From the NCBI RefSeq assembly GCF_002097715.1, contig NZ_CP020737.1, positions 2,852,001-2,916,000 on the forward strand: 64,000 nt of DNA, in the 5' to 3' direction. Below, piece by piece: positions 35,294 through 45,667 of the stretch; the first letter of the stretch is position 1, and every line of letters starts with the position of its first letter. This stretch comes from Burkholderia ubonensis subsp. mesacidophila (GTDB lineage: Bacteria > Pseudomonadota > Gammaproteobacteria > Burkholderiales > Burkholderiaceae). Position numbers and translations under genes: made by a program. Below the pieces are notes generated by a model. The model was given only the letters and a program-made list of their open reading frames with translations. It did not search any database and was not told the DNA's origin.

Positions 35294-37102
35294 TCAGAAA
35301 GCGACGCCGAGCGTCAGGTACGGGCGCACGCTGTGGTTGCGCAGCCCGTAGGCGAGGTCGAAATTGATCGGCCCGACCGGGCTGCGCCAGCGCGCGCCGA
35401 TGCCGACGCCCTTGTAGAACACCTTCTCGCCCCATGCGTCGGTCGCGGTGCCGACGTCGAAGAACGTCGCGGCGCCCCAGTCGCGGTTGAACCAGTGCTG
35501 GTATTCGGCGGTGGCGGTCGTCAGGTACTTGGTCGGCAGCACCGAGCCGTCGACGTTGTTGCCGATGCTCTGGTAGCCGTAGCCGCGCACCGAGTTCGAG
35601 CCGCCCGCGCGGAACAGCAGCGACGCCGGCACGCCGGTCGAGCTGCCGCTCGTGAACACGCCGCCCAGCTCCGCGCGGAACACGAACAGGTCGCGCTTGC
35701 CGATCGGCACATACTGCTGGCCGCGCGCGTAGCCGCGGATGAAGGTCTGGTCGGTCAGCACGTTCTTGATCGCGAAGCCGGCCTCCGCGTGAATCAGGTT
35801 GCCCGAGCGCGGGAACAGCGGATCGTCGACGTTGCGGCGCGTCCATGCCCACTGCGGCACGAGCGCGCGGCTCATGGTCGGTCCCGCGCCGTTCTGGTTG
35901 AGCCGGTCCTGATACAGCATCAGCGAATACGCGTAGTCGATGTACTGCCCGGTGCGGGTGCGCTGCACGCCGACCCGCGCGCTGTAGATGCGCGTGTCCG
36001 ACACGTCGGTGTTCGTATATGACGCGAGCACGCTGTTGGTCCACGCGCGCGGCCCCGGCGGCATCGACAGCTGGACCTGGCCGTACTGCTGGATCTGGTC
36101 GAGCCGCCCCGACACCGTCAGCGGCCAGGCCGCGCCGAACGTGTCGAGGTACGTGTACGCGCCCTGGATGTGCGGGCCGGTGTCGGTCGCGTAGCCGACT
36201 CCGCCACGCACACTGTTGTACGGGTACTCGCTGACCTTCACGTGCACGGGCGTCCGGTCCGGCTTGTCGGTGTCGCTGCCGACGTCGATCGCGACGCTCG
36301 CGTAGTACGGCGTGTTCTGCAGTTGCCGCTGCAGCTCGGTGATCCGCTGCACGTCGTAGATCTCGCCTTCGGACAGCGGATTGACGTTGGTGACGATCTT
36401 CTCCGGATAGCGGCGCACGCCTTCGACGTCAACCTTGCCGATCGTGAACGTCGGGCCGCTGTCGAACGTGACCGCGAGCGTCGCGTGCTGCGTGCGCGGA
36501 TCGATGCGCGCCTCGGACGCGGTGATCTTCGCGCCGAGGTAGCGGCGCGACTGCAGCTGCTTGAGCGCCGCGCCCTTCGCGCCGTCCCAGCCCGCCTGCG
36601 TGAACGGGTCGCCCGCCTTCAGCGAGAACGCGAAGCGCGTCGCGCGCTCCTGCTTCGGGTCTTCCGAGCCGACCGGCCCGTTGAACGTCAGGTCGACCGA
36701 CGACACGACGGTCTGCGGCCCCGGATCGACCGCGATCTTCACGTTGCGCTTGCCGTCGCGCGTGCGCACGTCGGTGCGCACGACCGGCGAGAAATAGCCT
36801 TCGGTCGCGGTCAGGTCGCGCACCTGCTGCGGCGTGGCGGTGACGAGGAAGTCGAACTGGTCGTCGCTGACGTCGTCGCGCTTGCCGAAGCGCGCGATGT
36901 CGAGGTGAGACTTGAGGAGCTTGCGGATCGCGCGCGGCGCGTCGATCTCGACGTCGTATTTCGCCCAGGCGGGCAGCGCGGCGAGCGCCGCCAGGCAGCC
37001 GGCGAGGATGCGCGCGGCCCGGGCCGCGCCGGCGTCGCCGCGTCGGGCGCCCCGCGCTGCGTCACGCGCCGTGTCTCGTTGCTGGTGTGCCTGCCCCGCC
37101 AA
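35294..37102 (-). CDS. tamA: TamA, Omp85-family outer-membrane protein
   Basis: 602 residues from a TTG at 37102, chosen because GAGG lies six bases upstream and it opens a signal-peptide-like hydrophobic segment (ILAGCLAALAALPAWA) before YDVEID. No ATG or GTG in frame is close. POTRA domains occupy roughly 45-260 (TVVSSVDLTFNGPVG, FTIGKVDVEGVRRYPEKIV). A 16-strand barrel of Omp85 type follows, with the lid-lock motif as VRGYGYQSIG and the end FDLAYGLRNHSVRPYLTLGVAF, finishing in Phe as outer-membrane proteins do. Partner of TamB. Confidence 0.93.
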   Translation of the reverse strand: MAGQAHQQRDTARDAARGARRGDAGAARAARILAGCLAALAALPAWAKYDVEIDAPRAIRKLLKSHLDIARFGKRDDVSDDQFDFLVTATPQQVRDLTATEGYFSPVVRTDVRTRDGKRNVKIAVDPGPQTVVSSVDLTFNGPVGSEDPKQERATRFAFSLKAGDPFTQAGWDGAKGAALKQLQSRRYLGAKITASEARIDPRTQHATLAVTFDSGPTFTIGKVDVEGVRRYPEKIVTNVNPLSEGEIYDVQRITELQRQLQNTPYYASVAIDVGSDTDKPDRTPVHVKVSEYPYNSVRGGVGYATDTGPHIQGAYTYLDTFGAAWPLTVSGRLDQIQQYGQVQLSMPPGPRAWTNSVLASYTNTDVSDTRIYSARVGVQRTRTGQYIDYAYSLMLYQDRLNQNGAGPTMSRALVPQWAWTRRNVDDPLFPRSGNLIHAEAGFAIKNVLTDQTFIRGYARGQQYVPIGKRDLFVFRAELGGVFTSGSSTGVPASLLFRAGGSNSVRGYGYQSIGNNVDGSVLPTKYLTTATAEYQHWFNRDWGAATFFDVGTATDAWGEKVFYKGVGIGARWRSPVGPINFDLAYGLRNHSVRPYLTLGVAF

Positions 37103-37324
37103 ATATGACCTCGCCCTCAATGATGTGAATTGTTCGAAAAACCGTATTTGACCACACGGACGTCGCCACCCCCGCCCGCGCGCCGCTTTGACGCTTGCGC
37201 GCAACGGCGCGACGCCCGCGCGTTCGACGTGCGTTTCACGCCGGCTGTTCCCTGCGATGCGGTAAAATCCCGCCATCGCACAATCCGGCGCGTTGCGCGC
37301 CGCCCTGAAACGGAAAGCCAAGCC

Positions 37325-37513
37325 ATGCCGTACCAGTCCGACGTCACGCAATTCCTGAACCAGCTCAAGCAGCAGAAGCCGACGCTCGAGGAAGAGCAGC
37401 GCAAGGGCCGCGCACTGCTGTGGGACAAGCAGCCGGTCGAACTCGACGAGCGTGCCGCGCAGCAGGAATCGCGCGTGAAGCAAACGTCCTACGTCTACTA
37501 CCAGAACTTCTGA
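37325..37513 (+). CDS. DUF3460 family small protein
   Basis: 62 residues, charged and without a signal or membrane segment: MPYQSDVTQFLNQLKQQKPT, then EEEQRKGRALLWDKQP and VKQTSYVYYQNF. This is the DUF3460 family of betaproteobacteria; its function is unknown. It lies four bases before scpA, so the two are co-transcribed. The 222 bases upstream separate it from divergent tamA and must hold the promoter. Confidence 0.88.
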   Translation: MPYQSDVTQFLNQLKQQKPTLEEEQRKGRALLWDKQPVELDERAAQQESRVKQTSYVYYQNF

Positions 37514-37517
37514 CGAC

Positions 37518-38435
37518 GTGAGCGCCGCCGACGAGGCCAGCGCCGCCCGGCCTGACGCGGCCCGGCCTAATGCGGCCCAGCCTGACGTGGCCAGGCCGGA
37601 AGACGCGGTCGCCGCGCCCGCGGGCGCCGATTCGACGCCCGACACGGTCGACGGCGTCGCGGCGTTCGCGCGCCTGTACGGCGAGCCGCTCTTCAAGCTG
37701 CCGCAGGACCTGTACATCCCGCCCGACGCGCTCGAGGTGTTCCTCGAAACGTTCGAAGGCCCGCTCGACCTGCTGCTCTACCTGATCCGCAAGCAGAACT
37801 TCAACGTGCTCGACATCCCGATGGCGCAGGTCACCGCGCAGTATCTGGGCTATGTCGACCAGATCCGCGCGTCGAACCTCGAACTCGCGGCCGAGTACCT
37901 GCTGATGGCCGCGATGCTCATCGAGATCAAGTCGCGGATGCTGCTGCCGGTCAAGAAGGCCGACACCGGCGAGGAGGCGGAAGATCCGCGCGCCGAGCTG
38001 GTGCGCCGTCTGCTCGAATACGAGCAGATGAAGCTCGCCGCGCAGCGCCTCGACCGGCTGCCGCAGCTCGGCCGCGACTTCCTGCGCGCCGAGGTGTACA
38101 TCGAGCAGAGCATCACGCCGCGCTTCCCCGACGTGAACTCCGACGACCTGCGCGCCGCATGGGCCGACGTGCTCAAGCGCGCGAAGCTCGTCCAGCATCA
38201 CAAGATCTCCCGCGAGGAGCTGTCGGTGCGCGAGCACATGAGCCTGATCCTGCGCAAGCTGCAGAACGCGCGCTTCATGGAGTTCGCCGAGCTGTTCGAC
38301 ACGTCGCGCGGCGTGCCGGTCGTCGTCGTGAACTTCATCGCGATGCTCGAGCTGGCGCGCGAATCGCTCGTCGAGATCACCCAGCCCGAACCGTTCGCGC
38401 CGATCTACGTGCGCCTCGCGTACCTGCCCGCCTGA
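37518..38435 (+). CDS. scpA: Segregation and condensation protein A
   Basis: 305 residues from GTG 37518, four bases after the DUF3460 stop. A variable Ala/Pro/Asp-rich N-terminus of about 60 residues is followed by the kleisin fold: LYIPPDALEVFLETFEGPLDLLLYLIRKQNFNVLDIP, YLLMAAMLIEIKSRMLLPV, LVRRLLEYEQMKLAAQRL. The C-terminal SMC-binding part follows. ScpA bridges SMC heads in the chromosome condensation complex; scpB is not adjacent here. panC follows after 222 bases. Confidence 0.95.
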   Translation: MSAADEASAARPDAARPNAAQPDVARPEDAVAAPAGADSTPDTVDGVAAFARLYGEPLFKLPQDLYIPPDALEVFLETFEGPLDLLLYLIRKQNFNVLDIPMAQVTAQYLGYVDQIRASNLELAAEYLLMAAMLIEIKSRMLLPVKKADTGEEAEDPRAELVRRLLEYEQMKLAAQRLDRLPQLGRDFLRAEVYIEQSITPRFPDVNSDDLRAAWADVLKRAKLVQHHKISREELSVREHMSLILRKLQNARFMEFAELFDTSRGVPVVVVNFIAMLELARESLVEITQPEPFAPIYVRLAYLPA

Positions 38436-39497
<1,062 letters not shown>

Positions 39498-39541
39498 CGG
39501 CTTTCGTCCGCCAGCGCATCACGACGCATCAAGGAGGCCCC

Positions 39542-39928
39542 ATGCAGCGCCACATGCTCAAATCGAAGATCCACCGCGTGGCCGTCACGCACTGCGAATT
39601 GCATTACGAAGGCTCGTGCGCGATCGACGAGGACCTGCTCGAAGCCGCGAACATCGCGGAAAACGAGCGGATCGACATCTGGAACATCAACAACGGCGAA
39701 CGCTTCTCGACCTACGCGATCAAGGGCGAACGCGGCAGCGGGATGATCTCGCTGAACGGCTCGGCCGCGCGGCGCGCGCAGCTCGGCGATCTGGTGATCA
39801 TCGCGGCGTTCGCGATGGTCGACGAAGCCGAACTGCAAGCCGGCTGGAAGCCGGACCTCGTGTTCGTCGACGACAACAACAAGATCAAGGGTAGCCGCGA
39901 CCACGTGCCGACCCAGAGCTGGTCGTAA
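39542..39928 (+). CDS. panD: Aspartate 1-decarboxylase proenzyme
   Basis: 128 residues. Pyruvoyl enzyme making beta-alanine from aspartate. Self-cleavage occurs between Gly24 and Ser25 (YEGSCAID); Ser25 becomes the pyruvoyl group. Other blocks are [21 protein letters not shown] and [20 protein letters not shown] (active-site Asn-Gly). AAGGAGG lies eight or so bases before the ATG. A long hairpin terminator follows. Confidence 0.97.
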   Translation: MQRHMLKSKIHRVAVTHCELHYEGSCAIDEDLLEAANIAENERIDIWNINNGERFSTYAIKGERGSGMISLNGSAARRAQLGDLVIIAAFAMVDEAELQAGWKPDLVFVDDNNKIKGSRDHVPTQSWS

Positions 39929-39947
39929 GCCGGGGCCGCTCAATGCA

Positions 39948-39984
39948 AAGGGCCGGATTCCGTGCAGCACGGAATCCGGCCCTT
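39948..39984. terminator. Strong bidirectional hairpin after panD
   Basis: Perfect 17-bp stem (39948-39964 with 39968-39984) and a 3-base loop, located between the converging panD and ParA-like genes. The T-run is short, but the stem is unusually long. Confidence 0.8.
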
Positions 39985-40036
39985 GTCCTATGCGCGCGGC
40001 GCAGCGGCGGTTAGCGCCGGCGGCCGATCCGCTCCG

Positions 40037-40678
40037 TTATGCGCCCTTCGACGCCTTGCGCTCCGCCCACGCGACGATCGGGCCCCACTGTTCGAGATCC
40101 TTGTCGACGCGGCTCTTCGCGACGTCCCACAGCGTGAGCCCGTGCGCGGCGAGCTGCACGTAGTTCTGCGTGTCGCGCACGTAGCCGAGCACCGGCAGCT
40201 CGAGCCCCTCGACGAAGCGGTGCAGCTGCTCGGACGAGCGCGTGCGCGCATCGACCCGCATCCCGACGATGCCGACTTCGACGCTGCCCTTGCGCACCGC
40301 CTTCTCGTTCGCGAGCCGTTCGAGGAAGTGCTGGGTCGCGAGGATGTCGAACATCGACGGCTGCAGCGGCACGATCACCTTGTCCGCGAGCTGCAGCGCG
40401 AGGTTGAGCCGGCTGCCGTGCAGGCCGGCCGGCGTGTCGATCACCGCGTATTCGAGGCCGCGCGGCGGCTTCGACGGCGCATCCGGATCGAGCTCCCACG
40501 CCTCGATGGCGGGCAGCCCCGCCGGGCGCAGGTCGAGCCACGCATGCGCGGACTGCTGCCGGTCGAGATCGGCCAGCGCGACCCAGGCGCCCTGCGCCGC
40601 GAAATAACCAGCGAGATTGGTGGACAGCGTGCTCTTGCCGACGCCGCCCTTCGGATTCGCCACCACGATAACCGTCAT
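40037..40678 (-). CDS. ParA/MinD-family ATPase, orphan
   Basis: 213 residues from ATG 40678 (GGGGGGAA upstream). Deviant Walker A VANPKGGVGKSTLSTNLAGY at the N-terminus, Walker A' ALADLDRQQSAHAWL and Walker B EYAVIDTPAGLHG. The fold is a ParA-type ATPase that would dimerise on nucleotide and bind DNA or membrane. No parB, CheW or cellulose gene is beside it, so its cargo is unknown. It lacks an N-terminal DNA-binding domain. Not a plasmid partition locus by context. Confidence 0.88.
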   Translation of the reverse strand: MTVIVVANPKGGVGKSTLSTNLAGYFAAQGAWVALADLDRQQSAHAWLDLRPAGLPAIEAWELDPDAPSKPPRGLEYAVIDTPAGLHGSRLNLALQLADKVIVPLQPSMFDILATQHFLERLANEKAVRKGSVEVGIVGMRVDARTRSSEQLHRFVEGLELPVLGYVRDTQNYVQLAAHGLTLWDVAKSRVDKDLEQWGPIVAWAERKASKGA

Positions 40679-40815
40679 GAATTCCCCCCGAAGAAGCCGC
40701 GCGGCGCCGGCAGGCAGGCGGGCGCCGCACAATTGCGGATACAGGGAGCGATGATATCGGCAAATGGGGCATCACCGGAACCGGTGGCATCGATCCGCCC
40801 CGGCGCCGGGCCGGG

Positions 40816-41232
40816 TCACGACGTGCGCTGCGCCGCGGCCCGCGGCGCGCCGAGCGCGAACGCGCCGCCGCCCAGCAGCGCCTGCACGGCGAGCGTCACC
40901 GCCCAGAACGCCGGATATTCCCAGCCGCCGTGCGGCGCCCCGAAGCTCCAGCCGTTCGGCAGGTGCGCGGCGGTCGCGCCGAGCATGAACGGCAGCAGCG
41001 CCAGCGCGGCGGCACGCACGCGGAAGCCGGTCAGGAGCGCGATGCCGCCCGCCAGCTCGACCACCGTCGTGACGTACGCGAGCCACGTGGGCAGGCCGAT
41101 CGACGTGAAGAACTGCGCGGTGCCGGGCAGCGTGAAGACGAACACCTTCTGCGCGACGTGCGCGAGGTACAGCACGCCGAGCGCGACGCGCAGCAGCGTC
41201 GCGGCGAAATCGTTGAGGCGGTTGGGGTTCAT
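40816..41232 (-). CDS. DoxX family membrane protein
   Basis: 138 residues with four hydrophobic helices: LLRVALGVLYLAHVAQKVF, LAYVTTVVELAGGIALLTGF, RAAALALLPFMLGATAAHL and FWAVTLAVQALLGGGAFALG. The pattern is that of DoxX/DoxD-like inner-membrane proteins. Some members form redox-related complexes, but the role here is unknown. ATG at 41232 begins MNPNRLNDFAATLLR; the frame is open a little upstream without a better start. 137 bases separate it from the ParA-like gene. Confidence 0.88.
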   Translation of the reverse strand: MNPNRLNDFAATLLRVALGVLYLAHVAQKVFVFTLPGTAQFFTSIGLPTWLAYVTTVVELAGGIALLTGFRVRAAALALLPFMLGATAAHLPNGWSFGAPHGGWEYPAFWAVTLAVQALLGGGAFALGAPRAAAQRTS

Positions 41233-41343
41233 GTCGGGGTTCCTTCGGGAGTGGATTGGAATGAACCGCACTCTATTCGAACCTTTTCCGCCAATAAACA
41301 CGCAACCACGCTTAAATTACTTCTTCACAAGAACGAATTCAAA

Positions 41344-41373
41344 TAAAACGGGGCATGATCTGTCATGCCCCCG
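41344..41373 (-). terminator. Intrinsic terminator of the small peptide gene
   Basis: On the minus strand a stem gggcatga / tcatgccc with a short loop is followed by ccgttttattt. It lies about 10 bases past the stop at 41383. Confidence 0.75.
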
Positions 41374-41382
41374 ATTCATGAG

Positions 41383-41523
41383 TCAGCCGCCGCCGCCCTT
41401 GCCCTGCGATCCGCTATAGCCGGACGAGTTGCCGCCGCCCGATCCGTAATCGCAGGCCTGCGCCAGCGTCGGGACAGTCAGCAACGCCAGCAGCAAGATG
41501 CCCCACCACCGTCGAGCTTTCAT
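41383..41523 (-). CDS. Tiny secreted glycine-rich peptide
   Basis: 46 residues, unrecognised. GGAGGAG lies about seven bases before ATG 41523. A clear signal peptide (MKARRWWGILLLALLTVPTLAQA, residues 1-23) leads to a 23-residue mature part that begins CDYGSGGGNSS and ends GKGGGG, about half glycine with a single cysteine. A terminator follows directly. The strong ribosome site, signal sequence and terminator argue that it is a real one-gene unit. The Cys at the cleavage site could be lipidated, although the lipobox (AQAC) is not canonical. Confidence 0.65.
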   Translation of the reverse strand: MKARRWWGILLLALLTVPTLAQACDYGSGGGNSSGYSGSQGKGGGG

Positions 41524-41599
41524 CGTCGCGCTCCTCCGGACGGATATCCGCCCTCCTTTGGTTGTACGCCACACGACGAAAAAAGCGAGGTCGAACCGC

Positions 41600-43099
41600 T
41601 CAGCGGAATTCGGCGTACAGCGCCTGCAGGTCGAGATGCGCGGCGAACGTGTCGGCGAGGCGTTCGAGCGACGCCTCGCGCAGCGCCGGGTAGTCGATCC
41701 GCTCGGCCGCGTCGAGGCCCGCCCACGCGAGCAGCGCCGCGCACGCGTCCGGCGCGTCGAACAGCCCGTGCACGTAGGTGGCGATGATCTGGCCGTCGTC
41801 GGAGCGCGCACCGTCCGCGTGCGCGGCGGCCGCGCCGTCGGCCGTCAGCTCGAGCGCCGGCGCCGCGAGCGCGGGGCCACGCGTCTCGCCCATGTGGATC
41901 TCGTAGCCGCGCACGGCCGCCCCTCCCGGCAGGGTCAGGCGGCCCGTCACGTTCTTGAGCGTCTTGTCCGGCTGCAGCGTCGTGTCGAACTCGAGCAGGC
42001 CGAGCCCCGGCACACTGCCCGGCGCACCTTCGAGGCCCAGCGGATCGTCGAGCGAGCGGCCGAGCATCTGCATGCCGCCGCAGATGCCGATCACCTTGCC
42101 GCCATAGCGCAGGTGCCGCCGGATCGCCGCGTCCCAGCCGGCGTCGCGCAGCCACGCGAGATCGCGCTGCACGCTCTTCGATCCGGGCAGGATCAGCAGG
42201 TCGGCGGCCGGCAGCGGGCCGCTCTTCCAGTATGTGAACTCGACCTGCGGATGCGCGCGCAGCGGGTCGAAATCGGTGTGGTTGCTGATCCGCGGCAGCG
42301 CCGGCACGACGACGCGCAGCACGCGGCCGTCCGCGTGCGCGGCGCCGCTGCGCGCCTGCGCGGGCAGCATGTCCTCCGCGTCGAGCGTGAGGCCGTGCAG
42401 GTACGGCAGCACGCCGAACACCGGCTTGCCGGTCTGCGCGCGCAGCCAGTCGAGGCCCGGTTCGAGCAGCTTGAAGTCGCCGCGGAAGCGGTTGATCACG
42501 AAGCCGCGCACCCGCGCGCGCTCGCTGTCCGACAGGCACGCGAGCGTGCCGACCAGATGCGCGAACACGCCGCCGCGGTCGATGTCGGCGACCAGCACCA
42601 CCGGGCAGTCGACGCGCTCGGCGAAGCCCATGTTGGCGATATCGCCTTCGCGCAGGTTGATCTCGGCCGGGCTGCCCGCGCCCTCGACGATCACCGTGTC
42701 GTAGCCGGCGCGCAGCCGCGCATACGATTCGAGCACCGCGTCGAACGCAACCGGCTTGTAGTCGTGGTACGCCCGCGCGTTCAGGTTCGCGCGCGCCTTG
42801 CCGTGGATGATCACCTGCGCGCCGCGGTCGCTGGTCGGCTTGAGCAGCACGGGGTTGAAATCGGTATGCGGCGCGACGCCCGCGGCGAGCGCCTGCAGCG
42901 CCTGCGCGCGGCCGATCTCGCCGCCGTCGGCCGTCACCGCGCTGTTAAGCGCCATGTTCTGCGGCTTGAACGGCGCGACGCGCGCGCCGGCGCGGCGCGC
43001 CAGGCGGCACAGGCCCGCGACGAGCGTGCTCTTGCCGGCATCCGACGTCGTGCCCTGGATCATCAGCGTGCCGCGCGGCCGCAGCTCGGGTGCATTCAT
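41600..43099 (-). CDS. cobQ: Cobyric acid synthase
   Basis: 499 residues. Amidates four side chains of adenosylcobyrinic acid diamide with glutamine and ATP. N-terminal dethiobiotin-synthetase-like ATPase domain ([47 protein letters not shown]) and C-terminal class I amidotransferase domain with the nucleophile cysteine in [13 protein letters not shown] and His in YVHGLFD. It is divergent from cobU by 60 bases, the shared promoter region of the two cob transcription units. Confidence 0.96.
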   Translation of the reverse strand: MNAPELRPRGTLMIQGTTSDAGKSTLVAGLCRLARRAGARVAPFKPQNMALNSAVTADGGEIGRAQALQALAAGVAPHTDFNPVLLKPTSDRGAQVIIHGKARANLNARAYHDYKPVAFDAVLESYARLRAGYDTVIVEGAGSPAEINLREGDIANMGFAERVDCPVVLVADIDRGGVFAHLVGTLACLSDSERARVRGFVINRFRGDFKLLEPGLDWLRAQTGKPVFGVLPYLHGLTLDAEDMLPAQARSGAAHADGRVLRVVVPALPRISNHTDFDPLRAHPQVEFTYWKSGPLPAADLLILPGSKSVQRDLAWLRDAGWDAAIRRHLRYGGKVIGICGGMQMLGRSLDDPLGLEGAPGSVPGLGLLEFDTTLQPDKTLKNVTGRLTLPGGAAVRGYEIHMGETRGPALAAPALELTADGAAAAHADGARSDDGQIIATYVHGLFDAPDACAALLAWAGLDAAERIDYPALREASLERLADTFAAHLDLQALYAEFR

Positions 43100-43159
43100 C
43101 GTGTAAAAGGCGTGGCGAATCGAAGGCCGCATTATCGCCTGCGCCGTTACAATCACGCG

Positions 43160-43714
43160 ATGATTCCGCACGATCTCACCTTCGTCCTCGGCGGTGCACG
43201 CTCGGGCAAGAGCGCGCATGCCGAGCGGCTCGCGGCCGACAGCGGTCGCCCCGTCACCTATATCGCGACCGCGCAGGCCGCCGACGCCGAATTCGCGCAG
43301 CGCATCGCGCATCATCGCGCGCGCCGGCCCGCGAGCTGGGGATTCGCCGACGCGCCCGTCGAGCTTGCCGAAACCCTCGCGCGGCTCGACGATCCCGGCG
43401 CGTGCCTGCTCGTCGACTGCCTGACGCTGTGGCTCACGAACCTGCTGTGCCCGGCCGACGGCGAACCGCTCGACGACGCGCACTACGAAGCACGCGTCGC
43501 CGCGCTCGAAGCCGCGCTGCGCCACGCTCGCGCGAAGGTGATCGTCGTCAGCAACGAGATCGGGCTCGGCGTCGTGCCGCTCGGCGCGCTCACGCGCCGC
43601 TACGTCGACGAGCTCGGCCGCCTGAACCAGCGCGTCGCCGCGCTCGCGACGCGCGTCACGCTGCTCGTCGCCGGGCTGCCGGTCGCGATCAAGACGGAGC
43701 CCGCGTCATGCTGA
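43160..43714 (+). CDS. cobU: Adenosylcobinamide kinase / adenosylcobinamide-phosphate guanylyltransferase
   Basis: 184 residues. Phosphorylates adenosylcobinamide and then transfers GMP, in nucleotide-loop assembly of cobalamin. P-loop GGARSGKS at 11-18, then [27 protein letters not shown] with the guanylylated His in the HHRARR region, [13 protein letters not shown], and [13 protein letters not shown]. First gene of a plus-strand operon; its stop overlaps the cbiB start by 7 bases. Confidence 0.96.
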   Translation: MIPHDLTFVLGGARSGKSAHAERLAADSGRPVTYIATAQAADAEFAQRIAHHRARRPASWGFADAPVELAETLARLDDPGACLLVDCLTLWLTNLLCPADGEPLDDAHYEARVAALEAALRHARAKVIVVSNEIGLGVVPLGALTRRYVDELGRLNQRVAALATRVTLLVAGLPVAIKTEPASC

Positions 43715-44655
43715 TGCTGTCGTTGCCCACGGTCGCGATGCTCGCAGTCATCGCGGTGATCGTCGACCGCGTGGTCGGCGAGCCGTCGTCGGCCGCGCAT
43801 CCGCTCGTCGCGTTCGGGCGGCTCGCCGCGCGCATCGAGGCTGCACTGAACACCGGCCGGCGCGGCCGCCTGACGGGCATCGCCGCGTGGCTCGCGGCCG
43901 TCGCGCCGCCGGTCTTGATCGCCGCGTGGCTGGCCGCCGCGCTGCCCACGCCGCTCGCGGCCGCGCTGCATGTCGCGCTGCTGTGGTTCGCGCTCGGCGC
44001 GAAGAGCCTCGCGGACCACCTCGCGCCGATCGCCGCCGCGCTGCTCCGGCACGACCTGCCGGGCGCGCGCGCGCTGACCGCGCGCATCGTGTCGCGCGAC
44101 ACCAGCGCCGCCGACGAGGGCGCGCTGTCGCGCGCGGCCGTCGAATCGGCGCTCGAGAACGGCAACGACGCGATCTTCGGCGCCCTCTTCTGGTTCGTCA
44201 TCGCCGGCGGCCCCGGCGCGCTGATGTTCCGGCTCGCGAACACGCTCGACGCGATGTGGGGCTACCGCACGCCGCGCTTCCTGACCTTCGGCTGGGCCGC
44301 CGCGCGGATCGACGACGCGCTGAACTGGGTGCCCGCGCGCCTCACGGCCGCGAGCTACGCGCTGCTCGGCGACACCGCGTCGGCCTGGCGCTGCTGGCGC
44401 ACGCAGGCGCGGCACTGGGACAGCCCGAACGCGGGCCCGGTGATGGCTGCCGGCGCCGGCAGCCTGAACGTGCAGCTCGGCGGCCCGGCCGTCTATCACG
44501 GCGAGCTCGAGCATCGCCCGGTGCTCGGCGCGGGTTCGCCCGCGAGCGCCACGCACATCGTCGCCGCGCTGTCGCTCGTCACGCGCACGCTCGCGCTCTG
44601 GCTCGCGCTGCTGGTCGCGAGCGCCATCCTCGTCATGGGCACCCAACATGTCTGA
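43708..44655 (+). CDS. cbiB: Adenosylcobinamide-phosphate synthase, membrane protein
   Basis: 315 residues. Attaches aminopropanol (phosphate) to adenosylcobyric acid; integral membrane enzyme. DRVVGEPSSAAHPLVAFGRL is the family N-terminus, followed by SRDTSAADEGALSRAAVESALENGNDAIFGALFWF, GYRTPRFLTFGWAAARIDDALNWVPARLTA and SPNAGPVMAAGAGSLNVQLGGPAVYHG. Several hydrophobic helices lie between. Overlaps cobU by 7 and cobD by 8 bases, so expression is tightly coupled. Confidence 0.95.
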   Translation: MLMLSLPTVAMLAVIAVIVDRVVGEPSSAAHPLVAFGRLAARIEAALNTGRRGRLTGIAAWLAAVAPPVLIAAWLAAALPTPLAAALHVALLWFALGAKSLADHLAPIAAALLRHDLPGARALTARIVSRDTSAADEGALSRAAVESALENGNDAIFGALFWFVIAGGPGALMFRLANTLDAMWGYRTPRFLTFGWAAARIDDALNWVPARLTAASYALLGDTASAWRCWRTQARHWDSPNAGPVMAAGAGSLNVQLGGPAVYHGELEHRPVLGAGSPASATHIVAALSLVTRTLALWLALLVASAILVMGTQHV

Positions 44656-45667
44656 CACCCGAATCGCGCACGGCGGCAACCTGCACGCCGCCGCGCGCCG
44701 CCACGGCATTCCGTACGATGCGTGGCTCGACCTGTCGACCGGCATCAACCCGGTCGGCTATCCGGTGCCGCCCGTGCCCGCCGACGCGTGGCGGCGGCTG
44801 CCCGACGACGGCGACGGGCTCGCCGCGTGCGCGGCCGATTACTACGGCGCGCCGGACCCGGCGCACGTGCTGCCGGTGGCCGGCAGCCAGGCCGCGATCC
44901 GCGCGCTGCCCGCGCTGCTGCCCGACGGCGACGTGGGCGTCGCACCGCTCGCGTACGGCGAGTACGGGCCCGCCTTCGCGCGGCGCAGCCATCGCATCGC
45001 ACCGCTCGACATCGCCGTCGACACGCTGCCCGCGACGCTGCGTCACGTGATCGTCGGGAATCCGAACAACCCGACCGCCGAGCGCGTCGCCGCCGAGCGC
45101 CTGCTCGACTGGCACGCGCAGCTGGCGGCGCGCGGCGGCACGCTGATCGTCGACGAGGCGTTCGCCGATACGGGCGCGACCGGCTCGCTCGCCGCCTGCG
45201 TGAATCGCCCGGGTCTCGTCGTCCTGCGCTCGGTCGGCAAGTTCTTCGGCCTCGCCGGCATCCGCGCCGGTTTCGTGCTGGCGCATCCCGAGCTGATCGG
45301 GTCACTGCGCGACACGCTTGGCGCGTGGACGGTCGGCGGCCCCGCGCGTCACGCGGTGGCCGCCGCGTTCGTCGACCGCGCGTGGCAGGCGGCCGCCCGC
45401 GAACGGCTCGCCGCCGACGGCGAGCGGCTCGCGGCGTTGCTGCGCGCACACGGCTTCGTCGTGCACGCAACGCCGCTGTTCAGCTGGAGCGCCGATCCGC
45501 GCGCGGCGGCCTTGCATGCGGCGCTGGCACGACACGGCATCTGGACGCGCCATTTCGCGCAGCCGTCGAGCGTGCGCTTCGGCTTGCCGGGCAACGACGG
45601 CGAATGGCAGCGTCTCGAGCGCGCGCTTGCGCAATGCGTGCCGGCATTGCACGCGCAGCCGCGATGA
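44648..45667 (+). CDS. cobD: Threonine-phosphate decarboxylase (PLP enzyme)
   Basis: 339 residues. Makes (R)-1-amino-2-propanol phosphate, the linker used by CbiB. Fold-type-I aminotransferase relative: WLDLSTGINPVGYPVP, VAGSQAAIRALP, VGNPNNPTAERVA, LIVDEAFADTG, and the PLP lysine in LRSVGKFFGLAGIRAGF, then VRFGLPGNDGEW near the end. Overlaps cbiB by 8 bases; its stop overlaps the btuF-like start as ATGA. Confidence 0.95.
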   Translation: MSDTRIAHGGNLHAAARRHGIPYDAWLDLSTGINPVGYPVPPVPADAWRRLPDDGDGLAACAADYYGAPDPAHVLPVAGSQAAIRALPALLPDGDVGVAPLAYGEYGPAFARRSHRIAPLDIAVDTLPATLRHVIVGNPNNPTAERVAAERLLDWHAQLAARGGTLIVDEAFADTGATGSLAACVNRPGLVVLRSVGKFFGLAGIRAGFVLAHPELIGSLRDTLGAWTVGGPARHAVAAAFVDRAWQAAARERLAADGERLAALLRAHGFVVHATPLFSWSADPRAAALHAALARHGIWTRHFAQPSSVRFGLPGNDGEWQRLERALAQCVPALHAQPR

